A stretch of DNA of 64,000 bases, from NCBI RefSeq assembly GCF_026213295.1, contig NC_079422.1, positions 19,958,940-20,022,939 on the forward strand. The letters run 5' to 3'. Source of the stretch: Gadus chalcogrammus (taxonomy: Eukaryota; Chordata; Actinopteri; Gadiformes; Gadidae). Made by a program: the position numbers and the translations under genes. Shown here piece after piece: positions 32,131-45,945 of this stretch. How positions within the stretch are numbered: position 1 is the stretch's first letter; each line of letters begins with the position of its first letter. The notes under the pieces were generated by a model, which had not been told where the DNA came from, made no database searches, and was given only the letters and a program-made list of their open reading frames with translations.

Positions 32131-35100
32131 TGAGGATAGCTGGTTTAGGCAGCCTCACCTGGCCCGGGTCAGACTGACGGGGCTGGGTGAGGCACATGGA
32201 TAAGCCATGTGCACAGTTTAAACCAGCCAACTGCAATAAAACTCTACAACAATCCAACATTACCACCCTGCAACGTATCCCCTAGCCAAATCAATATCGG
32301 AACCTTTGTAATCGAGACCTTGAAAATCGGAATCCAATCGATTCAGGAAATCATTTGAGTTCTTACCCTGTTATGTAAGAAAAACATTCACGTCCAAGAC
32401 ACTGCACTCTTGACAAAGGCAACTGGGAAATGATGGTGGTACCCCCACTGCCTTCCCAGTGCCCCCTCGTCGACCCAGAAGTCCCTTGGCTGTTATGGTT
32501 CGTCTAGCCCTCTCTCCAGCTGGGGTGGCGACCCTTACACCCCTCCAACCCCCCAGTGACTCTTGGGTGTCAAACATGACCTTTGAGCGCTAGCAGGATT
32601 AATTAGCAATCCGGTTGGACGTCGAAAAAGGTATCCACCTCACGTGCTCCATCATGACCCATCTCTCATCTTCCTTGTTCCGGATGGGGTCATGTCAATG
32701 CGTCGAAGTTAATCAAATCATAAAGGAACGAAGTCATTCATAAAGCTTATGGATTAACTTTGCATTTGCCCTTTCCTATAAACACACACATGGATGTGTT
32801 CCATTACTCAATTACACAGACCATCGTGACCTTTTTCTAATCAATGCTGGTAATGCACCACAGAGTGATTTGGTGGAGACAGTGATGTGTTTGCATTCTA
32901 TCAGTGACACTCCGGCGGTTGTACGCCGCCTGGATTGTAAATACAGGCATTATGATGCAGAGGGAATCACAGAGAATAAGAGCAAATAAGGAGGGAACAA
33001 AACGGGAGCCAAGGCAGAGGCGAGGGAGAGAAAGCAAATGCGAAAAAAAGGGGCTACACAACAGTGTCCAGGCAAGACCCACAACAATGTACAATAAGTA
33101 CATTCATCACCACGCCGTGTCCATTGTTGTCACACAAAGGCAAGAGTGGCTTATTACAATGTTTCAGGAGCACAATACATATTGGTACACGCACAACGTC
33201 AAACAAAAAATACATATTGGTAGACACGCAGAGACGCAGAAACGCAAATGCACACAATACACCCCATGCACTCAATTCATGCACATCTGTGAGAGCTTGG
33301 TCTTTATTGCTTCCTCGCTTTCAAAGAGGGTGTGTGATGGTCCAGGTACTTTCATCTGAGCAAACACAAAGAGACAGACACAGACACACACACACAGCTA
33401 CGACTACACACAAATTAAGACAGACGTTCCCTCGACAGCAGTGTTTGTTGGCAAAACATCAAAACGTAATACACGGTGTTGTTCAAAATAACTCACCGCT
33501 GAGGCTTGATCAAATATATATCTTATGAGTTTTACGACGATCAATCATGGTGTGCGACAACGCGAGACCCTGCGTTGGCCTCAGCCAAGAACGGACCAAC
33601 AAACCATGAAATGGCCAGTATCAGCAGCTCTCCGTTACACCAGCCGTCACTCACCGAGCCGGGGCTACGGGGCAACATGGCAACAGTGGTGACAGCGACC
33701 ATGGGGCTACGTGTCGCTAACGCCCCGGCTAATTGTCAGGCGTACCGTGACTCGATGCTGACACTGATGGGCTTTGACCTCTAACCCCCCCCCCCCCACC
33801 ATCCCCCCCCAGCGGCCAGAGACCACCCGAAAAGGGATGGCCCCCAAGTGTTAAGCCGCCATTTATATTCACAGCCCAAAACGACTCTGCAAATAATGAT
33901 AATGCAAAAGGAGTTTTCTTATTTTTTTTTTCTTTCTTTCTTTTACAACAAACCAAAGAAATGCAACACGTTTAGAAATGGGATATTTTCCATGCACATG
34001 CAATTTGTGTATTTATAAATATTCATATGCAAGCAATGATTAACTGGACTGTCTCATTAGTTTGAGTTCAAACATATAAGGCCAACGAGATTAGTGACAT
34101 CAAAATAACACCTTTTAACATAATTGGTTTAGGAAATATATAATTGGCTGCCTCTGTACAAAGTGATAAACCCCCTAAATACAAATGAAGAGACACCTAA
34201 ACCAAGGACAGCTTCGGCAGAGAACGTAAGTAGTCTCAGTTTTAAGTAATTAATCGAGGCACTTTACGACTGACACAATAGACAATATCCATGGACGCAG
34301 ACAAAGCCAACCAGAGTGCATTAAAACCGAAGACAAATGTGTTTTTGTACAACACACAGCCCCTAATTTATAAGCTCCTTTTCATTCTGGCATCTGATAT
34401 GTAAGGATATCTTGTTGTGACAAGTTAAAGCAAGACAACTTTCCACATGAAAGCAATTAAAGCGTACTCCCTGAAAGTAATCGAGTAGGAAAATGCAGAA
34501 AACATTACATGCAGAGAAGACACAATATCTGCGGCTTCAATTATTGGGGTTCAGTTTGGTTAGGGGCGGGGGGGCTGCTCAGCTCGAGCACGCACCAAGA
34601 AATGTCACACGCGACTGACAAAAAGTAACAAGTCTTAACTGCATTAAGCGTTTACTCATCGCGGAGAAGCTCTCAACCGCTGACCTTTTAATTAGGTTAG
34701 GATTTTACAAACTCTACAAAAAAACACAGAGGTCCAGTCCTCGGTGACCTCATAGCTGGCTACGGGCATGGTTTCATGGGATCACGGAAATCATATGCTG
34801 CTACGGTACAAACCAACCTCTATAAGCTCAGAGTCTTTGCCTGACCGACACAAGGTGGAGGTTTTATGGGCTGAATTACTTCATCTGGTAGGGGTCAACT
34901 GCAGCCCAAACCAAACCTGCCATCTTGTTCATGAGAAACAGCAAGGCACTGGCTGAAAGAGCACAAACTCACGCATTATAAGACCTCAGAGAGAATGCAT
35001 ATTTTAAAAGACGACGCCGGCGTAATTTGATGTTTTTTATGCACTCCGGCAGCCCCAATGTTTTAAAGTGTTTTTGGAGGACGATGTGTGGGGAAATAAC

Positions 35101-38100
35101 CCTTTTCTAGACACATAACACTGGCTGGCAAGAGGAAAACAGTGTCTTTATCAGGGCAGGATGATGATAGGAATGTCTGGAAATAAGTAACCGCGGCCTC
35201 CTGCTAACAATTATTCCAAATGTCAGTATCAGGAAAGTTCACCTGAGGTCTGTCATAGCCGGGCCGCATTAAGGTACGTTTTTTCTCCCAGGAGGAATGT
35301 CAGCCAGAAACAAACTATTCTTAGAGACGGGCGAGGAACATGGCTCAGACAGGTCTTAACCCCACCAAGTGTTCTGAACTATGTCTGCTCTATAAATGGC
35401 ATCGGAATCTGTGACTCTACAACGGACAGGAGCTGGAGTGGGAGCAAATATTAGACTATGTCAAAACAGGGCTGTAGGTATTTGTTGGGTTGATACAACA
35501 AAACATTTTTTGCATATATTCGCTTTTCAATACTTTTAATTATGATGCTCTCAGAATCAACATCACCATTTATCGGTTTGATTCCGCAGAGTTTAGCACT
35601 TTAGCAAAGTAAAAGTCAAATAATTCAAATGACACCACTAAATCTACAGTTCATCCCAATAAATAACAGTTGAATAACGTTTGAAGTTAATAATTTTTAC
35701 ACTGTAAAATTCATCATTATGAAACCCCAACATTCCTCGCGATGGGGCAGGGATTCCCAATACTCTGATTGACGCTGAAGAGATCCCTCGTAACTCAATG
35801 TTACCGTTGCCTTCTGCAGGCGGCAGCCAGCCACAACGCCCAAGGAGAATAAGGGCCTGACAGATGGATACATTATGGTGCACCGCAGACGTGCCAAGAC
35901 AGGCCGGTTCCCATACAGTGTCTCTACAGAACCACCTATGCACGATAATCCTCCAGCCAAGAACACTCACCGTGGTCGGAAGGCTTCGGAGGACTGTATC
36001 ACGACGGATGGATGACTCATAGGTGTGGTGGTCTGAGGTTGCATCCCTGGTGTACACGATGCCGCCGTGTCCCATTGACCCATGCGCTCAGTCTCAATAA
36101 ACCGGTCTCCAGCACCTCGTTGGCAGGCGCTAAAGCATCCATCGTCGGGTCTTCCAAAGCGGTTAAGTCACATGATAAGAAAGGGCGAGGCAGTGAGTGT
36201 TTGTCTGCGCGTTTTGAAGATAATCATTAAAGTGTGCGATTGATTTGAAGAGAATGGGATTTGTCTCTTTCAAAAGCCAAAAGATGAGAGAGAGAAAAAA
36301 ATGGGGGGAAAATGATGGCATGGATTAGCACGGCTCATTTACATCGCTAGCGTCAGCGGCATAATGCTACTTGAGGAGGGATTAAAGCTGCCTACCCTTG
36401 ACTTTGATCAGATAGACGAAACTCAAGTCTTTTGACTTGGATTCGCCCTGACGACGACGGAAGGAATCAATGCGGAATCTGTAACACAAACTCAAAGTTT
36501 CTCTCCTTTGTCATAATCCCCCACGCTGGCGCGACGCCTCAAATACGTTGAGTAGATTTACCCAGGGTAAGGAAAGGTTTATAATTGATAGCAGTGGTAA
36601 TAATTTGATATCTGAACTTCTGCACAGTTGCAGACATACAATTAATATTGCGTCAGACAAGGCTCCCATCCCGGGGATTTGCCGGTTGAACGCATCTTTC
36701 ATAAAGTTCCCACAGGGGAGACCTTGCCCTATAGCACTCGTTCAGGAAAAGGGCACATCCGCAACACTTTATTTTGGTTGTTAACTGTCATGATGAATGG
36801 TTTTATTGTATTATAATGGCATAGTAGGTTGTACGAAATGTCAGTTAAAAAAGCATTACAATTATGTAGTCGTGTTGGAAATGGAATCAATTTGATAGCA
36901 GGGTGAGAGAGAAAAATCGACAAATTAATAATAATAAAAAAGAATCAAAACACACCACAGGTCAGGTTGCCAACAGTTAGCCCCTACTTTGGCCAGGTGG
37001 TGATAACCCTTCCAAGCCAAGTCTAAAACCTTTTTATGCCACTGGCACGAGGCCACTGAGACAGTGAATAGTTGTATCCCTCATGGTAAATCCACCTCCA
37101 CAGCTTGATCACACCGGCTAATAAGCTAGCCAGGTCACTTTTATCAAACATCATTATGGTATTTATAAGTGCTAACGAGAAAACCTTATGCTCCATGAGC
37201 CGAGCAGGAATATTTTCATTTCATCTGATTAAAATGATAAAAAGCCAATAACTTCATAGATGAAAGTAGCAAATATACATCACTGTTGGTAACTGGATCA
37301 TTCCCTACTTGATATTCTTCCTATGCTCACGTATCCTAAGCCCCCTTGCTCATTGTCACACCACCTATAGATACATGACTGTCCAGAGACAGTGAGGAGA
37401 TGGAGGGTACTTGAGGAGAATCTGATGACGCAGAGCTGTGATTAGAATGGGCTTCATCGTCTCTAATTAACTCCCTCTATCCATCCATCTCTATCTTATC
37501 TCTTTCGCTTCTTCTCCGTTTCAACAACCTCACACTCTTCTCCCCTGACTGTCCTTGTTTTCTGTATCTTCCGGAACCTTCCCCATCTTTAGCCTACTTT
37601 ACGATGCCTTTCCAAACCTCACAGGTCAGTTGAAACGGAAGCAGTACATCTCAGTAGGGTCTTGACACCATAGCAAGCAAGGTTCTAATATTGTCTTATA
37701 TCCTCAGTTTATATATACCCTAATAAATAGTAGATATCGAAAATGTCTGGATGGACATTGTTCATTGTCCAAGAAATTGGCTTAGAAAATGCCAATTCAT
37801 TGCACAGAAAATTCTGTGAATCTCTTCCAAATTGTTTCTTTTATAAATAAACAAAGCTACAAAAAATGCCCTTGTGGTAGAATAACCGGGTACGATTACG
37901 TACCATCGGTGCTAAATCCATAGCTAGAATCAAATGTGTGTGAAAATCTGGATGGGAGCCACAGGTAACTGGGTTACCAGTGAGCCAGCGAGGGCCAGGG
38001 GTGTATGAAAGAAGTGTGTGCTGTGTGTCTGTCTTCAGCGCCGTCACAGGCTTAGCTAGAGGTACGGAGTCTGCCTGTGCGTCACATTGGAGAGCAGGTC

Positions 38101-38415
38101 GCTTATCAAAAGAATGGGCAGGTTCTCTGAGGGAAAGCAGATCAAAGGACCATCTGGCTGCGCGGAGAAGCAGGCCACGGGTTTGGAGAGAACAGGAGCA
38201 GCGAAGGGGGCAGCAGCAGCAGCAGCAGGAGCCGCTCACCGAGGCCTCCGACGGATGGCTGCTTCTGGCGAGCGCCAAGAGAGCATTCCCAAACACCGCT
38301 CCCAAAAAATCTGATGGAGCCTGTGATGCTTCTGTGAGCCACCAAAGGCGCCCCACACAAACGGATTGAGGCAGGAGCGGGCCATGACGGAGAAGCGTGA
38401 ACGACTCGCAGTCTG

Positions 38416-38590
38416 CCTTCAATTCAATTCAATTGTATTTGTATAGCCCTTAAATACAGGTACATTCTCTTCATTAGCAAGGAAAGAAATCATGAGGAAC
38501 GCAGTGTGGGGGAATCCCTCCTTCCAGGGATGATCAGGAGTGCAATGAGGCCATAATTGACATGCATACATACATGCATACATATATAGA
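38416..38590. repeat. Dispersed teleost-type repeat
   Basis: Starts with AATTCAATTCAATTGTATTT plus GTATAGCCCTTAA and continues through AGGAACGCAGTG and TCCCTCCTTCCAGGGATGA, a repeat style common in fish introns, ending in GCATACATACATGCATACAT. Confidence 0.6.
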
Positions 38591-39066
38591 CAGGCAAAAC
38601 ATTTTAAATCGGTGATGGGGTGCTGACCGGTTAACCATAAACATGCCTTCTTGTGTGGAAACCTTAACGCAAATGTATCAAAAGGAAAATATACTCAAAA
38701 AGTCACGTACATGGCGGCTAGTCGCTTGGTCGTTCGGTGAATGAGTGCAGGAACAGACTTTACCACAACATAAGAGCATCATAATTGTTTGGTTCCACAA
38801 AAATCTGTAGTTTGTTGTACTGCAGCCACTGTTCAAGAACATTGTGTACAATTACATCAAGAGGGGCTGGCTGCATGCCGCACTGTACAAGTCAAGCATT
38901 CTCTCAGGGTCACATAATCCATCCGTTATTGTTGTAGCAACCTACTGCACTCAGCCATTGTTAGAGTGTCATTAGCGATATACTGTAGAGAAATACTGAC
39001 CACAAATTGGTGATCAGCTATAGAAGAAAAAACAACACATAACAATACAGTAAGTAGCATTAGCGC

Positions 39067-39413
39067 TAGCCTGACCATCGCCCGGCCAATTCGTTAATTC
39101 AATTTTGAAGGGTGTCATAAACGTACGCAGACCAAAATGCCTCTGGACAGTTTGATAGACCTCCACCAATCAGAGCAACGAGCCGTTTTACACATCCTCG
39201 ACATCCATCTTGGTTGTTTATGAAAATGCCTGAAAGGTGGTCCCTAGCCCGAATCTCTGTACAGTCATTGTATAAAACCTGCCCCATATTTGATGAATAG
39301 ATTCAATTGGCTGATCTGCTGGAAATCTCCTAGAAAGGGAGGGAGGCCTGACACATTTGCCATGGCAAATAACATTTATTATTCAAAACCAGATTCCTCT
39401 GGTTCCCAGGCTA
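39067..39413. mobile_element. MITE-like element, about 347 bp
   Basis: Ends TAGCCTGACCA and, inverted, TGGTTCCCAGGCTA. The body contains GGTGTCATAAACGTACGCAG and CCACCAATCAGAGCAACGAG. No convincing target duplication is visible, so the class and the exact borders are uncertain. Confidence 0.6.
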
Positions 39414-40446
39414 CATTGTCTCATGAATGTCTATTAAGACTAAATGTAGGAGTCATAAAGAGAAAATGTAGAGTAAAGTGACTTAATAAGAGAAAGCACA
39501 TATTTGATCATCATCAGCACTGCATAGGCTACATGCGGCTCAATGATGCCTCATTTTGTGTCTCCTTTGTGTGGTTCAAATGTGGGAAAATAATGAATTT
39601 GCTCAAAGGGTTTCCCACAACCGTCTTTATAACCAGCCGCCTCTACAAAAAAAAAAACTTTTCCCAATATGACAACGTATATTTTGGTCCCTTAATGTCA
39701 GCAATCTGCATTCTTTTTGACTGAACAATTCGGTCTATATTTACTATAATATAGACTTCAATAAAATACCTTAGTTATTACGATACATCTCTGAAATCAA
39801 ACCGTGGCTGGTCTCTGTGTAGATGACACGGTATTCACATCCGACAAAGCCTGCATCGATAAACAGACTGTAGAAGCATTTGTCTGATTAAAAATATTAA
39901 TAATTATTGAAATCAAGACAAACCACAGCAAATTGGACAGAAGACCGAATCATACTGTGAAGATGTGAATGGCATCTTCACTGTTTTTAAACAAGTTTTA
40001 AAAGATTCACAGGCTCCTGTCTGGCTTGTTAGCCGTGATAGTTCGCAGCTGTGGCTCATAGGCTAATTGAGCCACATCCATTCTGGTGCTCTTTGAGGCC
40101 ACGTTTAACAGGGTATTTATAGAAACTAATATTTCCCCCCTCCGTTTTCAAAAATAACACAGACGCGTAGCGAAGGTGTCTTGCTTCGCCCTGAAGAGGC
40201 TTATTTTCGACAATGACCGGCGACGTTCTATACATTATCCCGCTTATTACACGGCTACTTGCCAAAACGAAAAAAATAACTTCACATGGTGTGTCTTTTT
40301 ACAATTTATTCGTTACCAGCATTCTTAGTGTTGATCAGCAGAGAAGTAATTTGTTCGCAAAGACGGTGACGTCGCTTAGCAACGGAAGACGCTGGGCTTG
40401 ACAAGTCACCGGACTACTACCCATGCAAGTGAACGGAGCGTTCCAC

Positions 40447-40502
40447 GGCATTGAGAAGACCCGTGTAATAAAGGCCTTTATCACACGGGTCTTCTCCATG
40501 CC
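40447..40502. repeat. 56-bp near-perfect palindrome
   Basis: The arms of 28 bp meet at 40474/40475 with no loop (centre AAAGGCCTTT) and differ at only two positions. The arm reads GGCATTGAGAAGACCCGTGT then AATAAAGG. No other strong inverted repeat encloses it. Confidence 0.9.
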
Positions 40503-41639
40503 AATCACCCCGCTGAAACACACACACACAAATTTCCCCCGAGACAACAGCATCGAGGTCCCCCATAATACATGAATATATTCATGTACATACATATAAA
40601 CGGTACTTGCATTTGCAGGTTTCGCCCTAGCGTACACAGTGCCTTGGTGCAGCTGCACTGAAGTGTTTTAATTTGACGGTGGTACATTTTCTGGATAGCT
40701 GTATTTAATGACGGGCACGGCGGGGCAGTACATTGAGTAAACACTGAACACGCGAGCCCATCCCTTCACTGCACAAAGCCTGTGCCACAACGTGAACAAA
40801 TACAAAATGGCCGATGCATAGAAAACATAAACGTCCAGTCGTTTCAATTGTGTACCATTTGATTATTATAACAATCCTTTGCAGCCTTCGATTAAGTTGT
40901 CCCTCTTTGCCTGACAACATTCAGGGTACATTACTCGCACAAACTCCGCCTACCGTCGGTTCAACAGTTGAACTTGCAAACTTGTGAAGGGCAAACGTTT
41001 TAAGAGCTGATGCCAGAACAGCCCCCCCCCCCCCTCTGTTAGTGGTGCTCAGCGCCTGATGCACACTTCAGCACCAGGTGAAAGCAATTTGCATCTAAGT
41101 GATGGAAATTGCCAACATGGTACACTCAAATACAATACACATTCTACACTAGAATTACCTTCCTGCATGTGCAAATTATGTGGCCATTCAAAGCCAGCAC
41201 CCAAATGGCCACAAAAAGGGTGACCTTTTGAGCATGTTACACAAGTACATGGATTCGATTTCAAAAGAAGCGGACAACATAAAAGATATTGATCGGCTGC
41301 TTTGTTTTGAGTATAGGGCGAGTAGGGTTTGGCTGTAGCCTGTAAGACATGAACATCCACATCCAACTGCTATGTCACTCACACCCATCCACTTGCCACG
41401 CCCACTGGCGTCACTCAAGGTACAGTGAAAATAATTGATCATGAAAAATGTCGCTCTATATCGATGTTTAAAAAGGGACATAATTTACTCACATCATCTC
41501 TGACATAAAACCTATGACGATTATAACGTAGCAGTTGGATGTGGATGTCCACGTCCTACAGGCTGCAGCCAGACATTGTAGTATAGGGCGGCCGCCGCCA
41601 TGCTGCAAGATGGGAGACATGATGGACGAGCAGCTGTAC

Positions 41640-41834
41640 CTCTGCAGATGGGGACCGGGAAGTCCCAGACGGAGACCCCGGCCGTGTTGGAGACGCAGGT
41701 GAGGAGCGAGTGGCCGTCCAGCACGTAGCCAGTGACGCAGCGGTAGCGGATCTTGTCTCCGACATTGAACTGCGTCCCGTTCAGGATGCCCTTGGGCGGA
41801 ACACCTGGGTTTCCGCACGCGCTGCTGCGCAACT
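41640..41834 (-). CDS. csmd3: csmd3 exon 3 of window: Sushi1 domain
   Basis: This 195-nt exon encodes residues 113-178, a complete Sushi (CCP) module. The four Cys are visible in order in ACGNPGVPPKG, YRCVTGYVLDG, LLTCVSN and VPICR, with the conserved Trp in VWDFPVP. The Gly-Tyr-Leu type motif after Cys2 (TGYVLDGHSLLTC) is standard for CCP folds. The acceptor is ccccag and the donor is AGAG|gtacag. Entry phase is two bases and exit phase is one, so G is carried into the next exon to make Ala. The exon lies alone between introns of 10.5 and 13.1 kb. It has the same length and phases as the Sushi4 exon at 5674. Confidence 0.95.
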
Positions 41835-42135
41835 CTGGGGGAAAACAAAGGAGATTACACCACACATGTCAGCTCCATCCGTCCACATGGTTAGACAGAC
41901 CCTCATGGCTGGCTGCCGAACGCTGTTATAACCAATGTTTTACAGAGTGTTGAAATCAAAAGTGTAGCGTACCTTAGGTTTTACGTTCAAATAGATGGTT
42001 GAACAATGAAAGCTTTTTTGTTTTGACAAAGCCTTTGAGTGCTTCTCACTTCAGAATAGATTAAATGGTCCAGTTTATGAAGTACATGTTAAGTACCCCC
42101 CTACTCCCAGAAACAGAGAAAATAAAAATCGATAA

Positions 42136-42487
42136 TAAAGGTAGGGTTGGTATTTTGAGTCACCAGATAGACTAAGCTTGTTTTGAAAGTATCCAACTGA
42201 AAGAAATCCACCCCTCCATTCAGGCCTCCCTCCAAAGACACTCCCCAAAACACATGACTAGCTTGCTAGGTTTAGCAAAAGGTCTGCTTAGCCTTGTGGA
42301 AGGCTCGTCATTCAACTATTTAATTCGGGCAAAATTAAAAGATTGGACAGGTTAATTACAGGACTATGACAGATACCATATTTTCTTTTAAGGCATTTGA
42401 TTAATATATTGATGATAGGATGTAAAGAGAATTTCCAGAAATATGTCAGAAAAGGGGTTTAAAATAAATTGGCTACCCTGCCTTTAA
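42136..42487. mobile_element. MITE-like element with TAAAGGTAGGGT ends
   Basis: The left end TAAAGGTAGGGTTGG is mirrored at the right by GGCTACCCTGCCTTTA. It is about 350 bp with no coding potential. A related copy lies at 13440-13785. Confidence 0.65.
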
Positions 42488-45400
42488 TCATTCTTTGCGA
42501 TTCTTAAAACAGATTAAAGAGTAAAGGGCAACAATTCATTTATAGTGATGGCAACGACACAACAGCGAGGATGATACAAATAACACCTTTTTATGGAACA
42601 AGCCACTAAAATCAGATTACGTAAAGCCGCTAGGATTCAGAAGGGGTTTAAACAGACAGCTCAGCTAAATATGCAAGGAGATTGATCATGCAAGATCCTG
42701 GCACTCACTTAATCAGGTATCATATTCTTAGATATCTCGATGGATAGTAATTTATTCATAGTTATTTATCATGCTCAAAGAAAGAAATGAATTTCACAAA
42801 GAAAGGGACGTACATGGAACAGATGTTTGTGTGTTTCACAGGTGATCGTTTCAGGTTGTGATATCGTGCATCTCAGGATAAAAACACACTAACACGAAAG
42901 GATAAAAAATAGCCTTCCAACTCTTTCATTAAATAGATGTTTTGCTCATTCTACAGTATTGGGTTTTATTTACTTTACACAGAATAAAGATTTTAGCGCA
43001 AGCTAAGTTCTAAGTGAAGGTAGAATTTCCACCATCGGAAAAGAAAGAACCCAATAGTCCTTTCCATTTGGTTTATTCTCTTACACAGCGGAATACTGAA
43101 AATCCCCCGAACTAAACACCATTTGTTCACTTTTCTAGCTGGAACAAATAGGCTCTGGCACTGGCCCGTCGCTCGCTACAATGCCATCAAGTGACCACAG
43201 TTTTAGCACATTTACATGTATTGTATTAAGCGATTTCCACACAGTCCAGACAATTTTAATTCTACAAGACTTTTGTTTAAATATGTATACATAAAAATTG
43301 TAAAAACGCTGACCGAATAATTGCATGCAATGATACAAAATAAAAATAAAATCACAACAATTCCTCAACCCCTTCAGGTTCCAAATTTTTCCCATTGCCC
43401 CCGATGCAGTAGACAAACCAATTTCCATTGTGTTGTTCTTATTCCGTCTCCTCATAATACTAAGGAAATGCAAGTGGTCCTTTCTCATTTGAAGATGTAA
43501 TCGAATAAACTTTGAGTCACTGTCAATTTTATGCAGATGTCCTCTGATGAGTTTGCAAGTTGGGGGATATTGGTAATCAAAACACCATGATAACCACTTA
43601 TGACGTCTGCTTTCATCATCAAGGTCATTACATCGAAAACACATTACAGCAAAACATATTTACTCGTACCTCGAGGGTCATCGTTCAAACACACTCAAGC
43701 TTCAGAGTTTAAATCCTCAAGGCTAACCGTTTATTAATTCAAAAGAAAGAAAAACAACACGGCAATTAAGAGCCCAGTAAACCAACTTCAATCCTATTCA
43801 TTGAGGCGCCAATCCACCTAACTACAAAACTCCAGGACTCTGAAAAATGGTAAACCCCAGGTCACGAATGTCGTAAATGCAGCAGAAACACAGAGAATCA
43901 CCACATTGAGCGGATTCCCTGCTTCGTCCGTCCATCTGTCAACCAGAACAACACATCCTGGCTGTTGGCGTGGCAATCAAGGGCGGACTAGAAATGGGGC
44001 GGGCAGATGATTGTTAATACAACCTAATGAGTCTCATTAGGTCCAGTGTTGTTTCGTTATAATAGGGATATACAACCTCCTGCTGTCAGGAGGCCTCTCC
44101 TTCTTTTCCCCGATCATGCACTCATGTGTAATTATTATATTTCGATACAATGCCATCTGCTTCTCTGCTAATTATTTTGGCAAATGACTAGCGAACCGAG
44201 AAACCAAAACAGCGTTTCTTCTATGTACGCGCATGCCTGTGTAAGAGAGCTAGAACGAGGGGCAAAGAGAAGGAGAGAGAGGGAGGTACGAGGGAGAGAG
44301 AGATTGGAGGCATGCTATCACTAACAGAGGGAGCTGCAAAGTCACATATTAAAATGTTCATTTCCAGGAATCATTCAGTGATCCACATCCCCATGCAGAT
44401 GTTCGAATGCAGCTTTGCATTATCGTAGATGAATGAAGTAATTGTCTGCCATTAGTGTCCCTTGGAGACCAGGGGAGGTTGGTGGGCAAGGGGTGGGGGT
44501 GAGATTGCCAAAAGTTAAGCAGTGAACTCTATGACATCGTTTTCTCATTCAATTCAATACATTACAACAATAACGGGGAAAAAACTCAACATGAAAGACT
44601 CGTGAGCATAAAACTGATGCAGTCATCCGGGTTCTGATGATTTACACCCTCCAAACACACATATGAAGCGGCATGCACACTGAAGACCTCCCGAGACTAA
44701 CCTGTAACCACCAGTCACATATATTCTAATGGCTGCTCCAATATCAATGCCACACATTGTTCACCACTAATAATGTTCCAACAGCAGTGTGACGAGGGCT
44801 AGATACAAAGAAGGTGGCGTTTTATCAGTTTCACATGTGGACCTTTTCAATAGATCATTATTATTTTTTAATAAACCTCATTATAATTTGGCTAACATAC
44901 TTATTGGCATAATTATTGGCAATGCTAATAGAGGAAAGATGGTGCCAGTCATTTAACACCTGCCTACCATCGCCCTTTTGTTTATTCTCTCCTTTTCTGT
45001 GTTAGTGTGAACACAGAGGCAGAATGCCAAAACAAATTCATTATATGGAAGAAAAAAAAAAAAAGCCTGGCAAATGAGCACAAACTCTGGTCGTTTTTGT
45101 GGCTGTTGCCGATAACAACAATTAAGAATTTGAAGGTGAAAAAAATGGAACCGCATTGGAACGGAGCCGAACGTAGGAGAAAGGCAGCTCTTTGTGCTTT
45201 GTGTTTTCAATCTGACAGGCCAGCCTCACGTCCAACTATGATCCCCTAAAAACGAATTACATGCTGGCCTTATCTCAAATGATGGTGGCAGTGTAGTGAA
45301 GACCTGCTTGCAAAATCTGACTCGTCCTTTCTTCATCCTCACCAGTATATAAAAAACTTAAAATGGCGATGAGGTTGTATGAGACTTGAGTTGGGTACAA

Positions 45401-45756
45401 TACTAGCAAAATACCATCAAAGGATAGCACTACAGAGCTGTGGTTATTGTAAATAATGCCAACGGCTATATCCTCAAGGCAAACCGCAACAGCGAGATAA
45501 AGTCACCTACATCTTATATTTGAAAGTGTTTGTTAAGCATTAACTTAACTACATAATTGTTGTATTATCTTTTGGGATTGTAACTGTATACTGATGAATT
45601 GAAACAAACGAAACGCATATGCAGAAAGTCGAGGGCAATCATTTTCACGGCTCTCCGTTTTTACAAATTCATTTACAACCATCGCGACCAAATGAAGATA
45701 GGGTATTGGGCCCATTAAAACATGACGTGTCAAATATAATTAACAATAACCTTTTT

Positions 45757-45945
45757 TTTTAACGAGGTTCACCGTAGTACTGCCTCGAGTGTTGGACTCC
45801 CAGCTGAAAGGCACTGGGTTCCATCCATCAGGGCCCCAGCCTACCTCTCTCCTCTAAGACTCTCCTTAACCCGTAACTGCTTCTTAATCACATGTATACC
45901 AAATCACAATAATGTCTCTGTGGATGAAAGCACCTCCTAAATCAT
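45757..45945 (+). mobile_element. tRNA-related SINE, + strand, diverged
   Basis: The tRNA-like head holds a B-box-like GGGTTCCATCC near 45816. The tail, TCTGTGGATGAAAGCACCTC plus CTAAATCA, is a diverged form of the GGATAAAAGCATCTGCTAAATG tail at 8112. Confidence 0.6.

Larger units (their letters stand above)
28570..41639 (-). other. csmd3 intron between Sushi1 and CUB2 (13.1 kb)
   Basis: The largest intron in the window. It holds an 845-bp hAT-type element at 28770-29614, a fold-back repeat at about 31838-32130, a GC-rich patch with (CAG)6 at 37980-38400, a dispersed repeat at 38416-38590, an inverted-repeat element at 39067-39413, a 56-bp palindrome at 40447-40502, and C runs at 33785-33799 and 41022-41034. 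The remainder shows nothing that I can name. Confidence 0.75.

Noticed and set aside
35644..36075. 143-codon open frame on the minus strand overlapping another frame
   Set aside because: I considered a transposase remnant, but no catalytic motif or terminal repeats could be seen.
43135..43644. 169-codon open frame on the minus strand
   Set aside because: It is the longest non-repetitive open frame, but it has no domain, no splice-phase match and no CSMD similarity. By a rough count of stop codons, one or two such frames are expected by chance in 64 kb.
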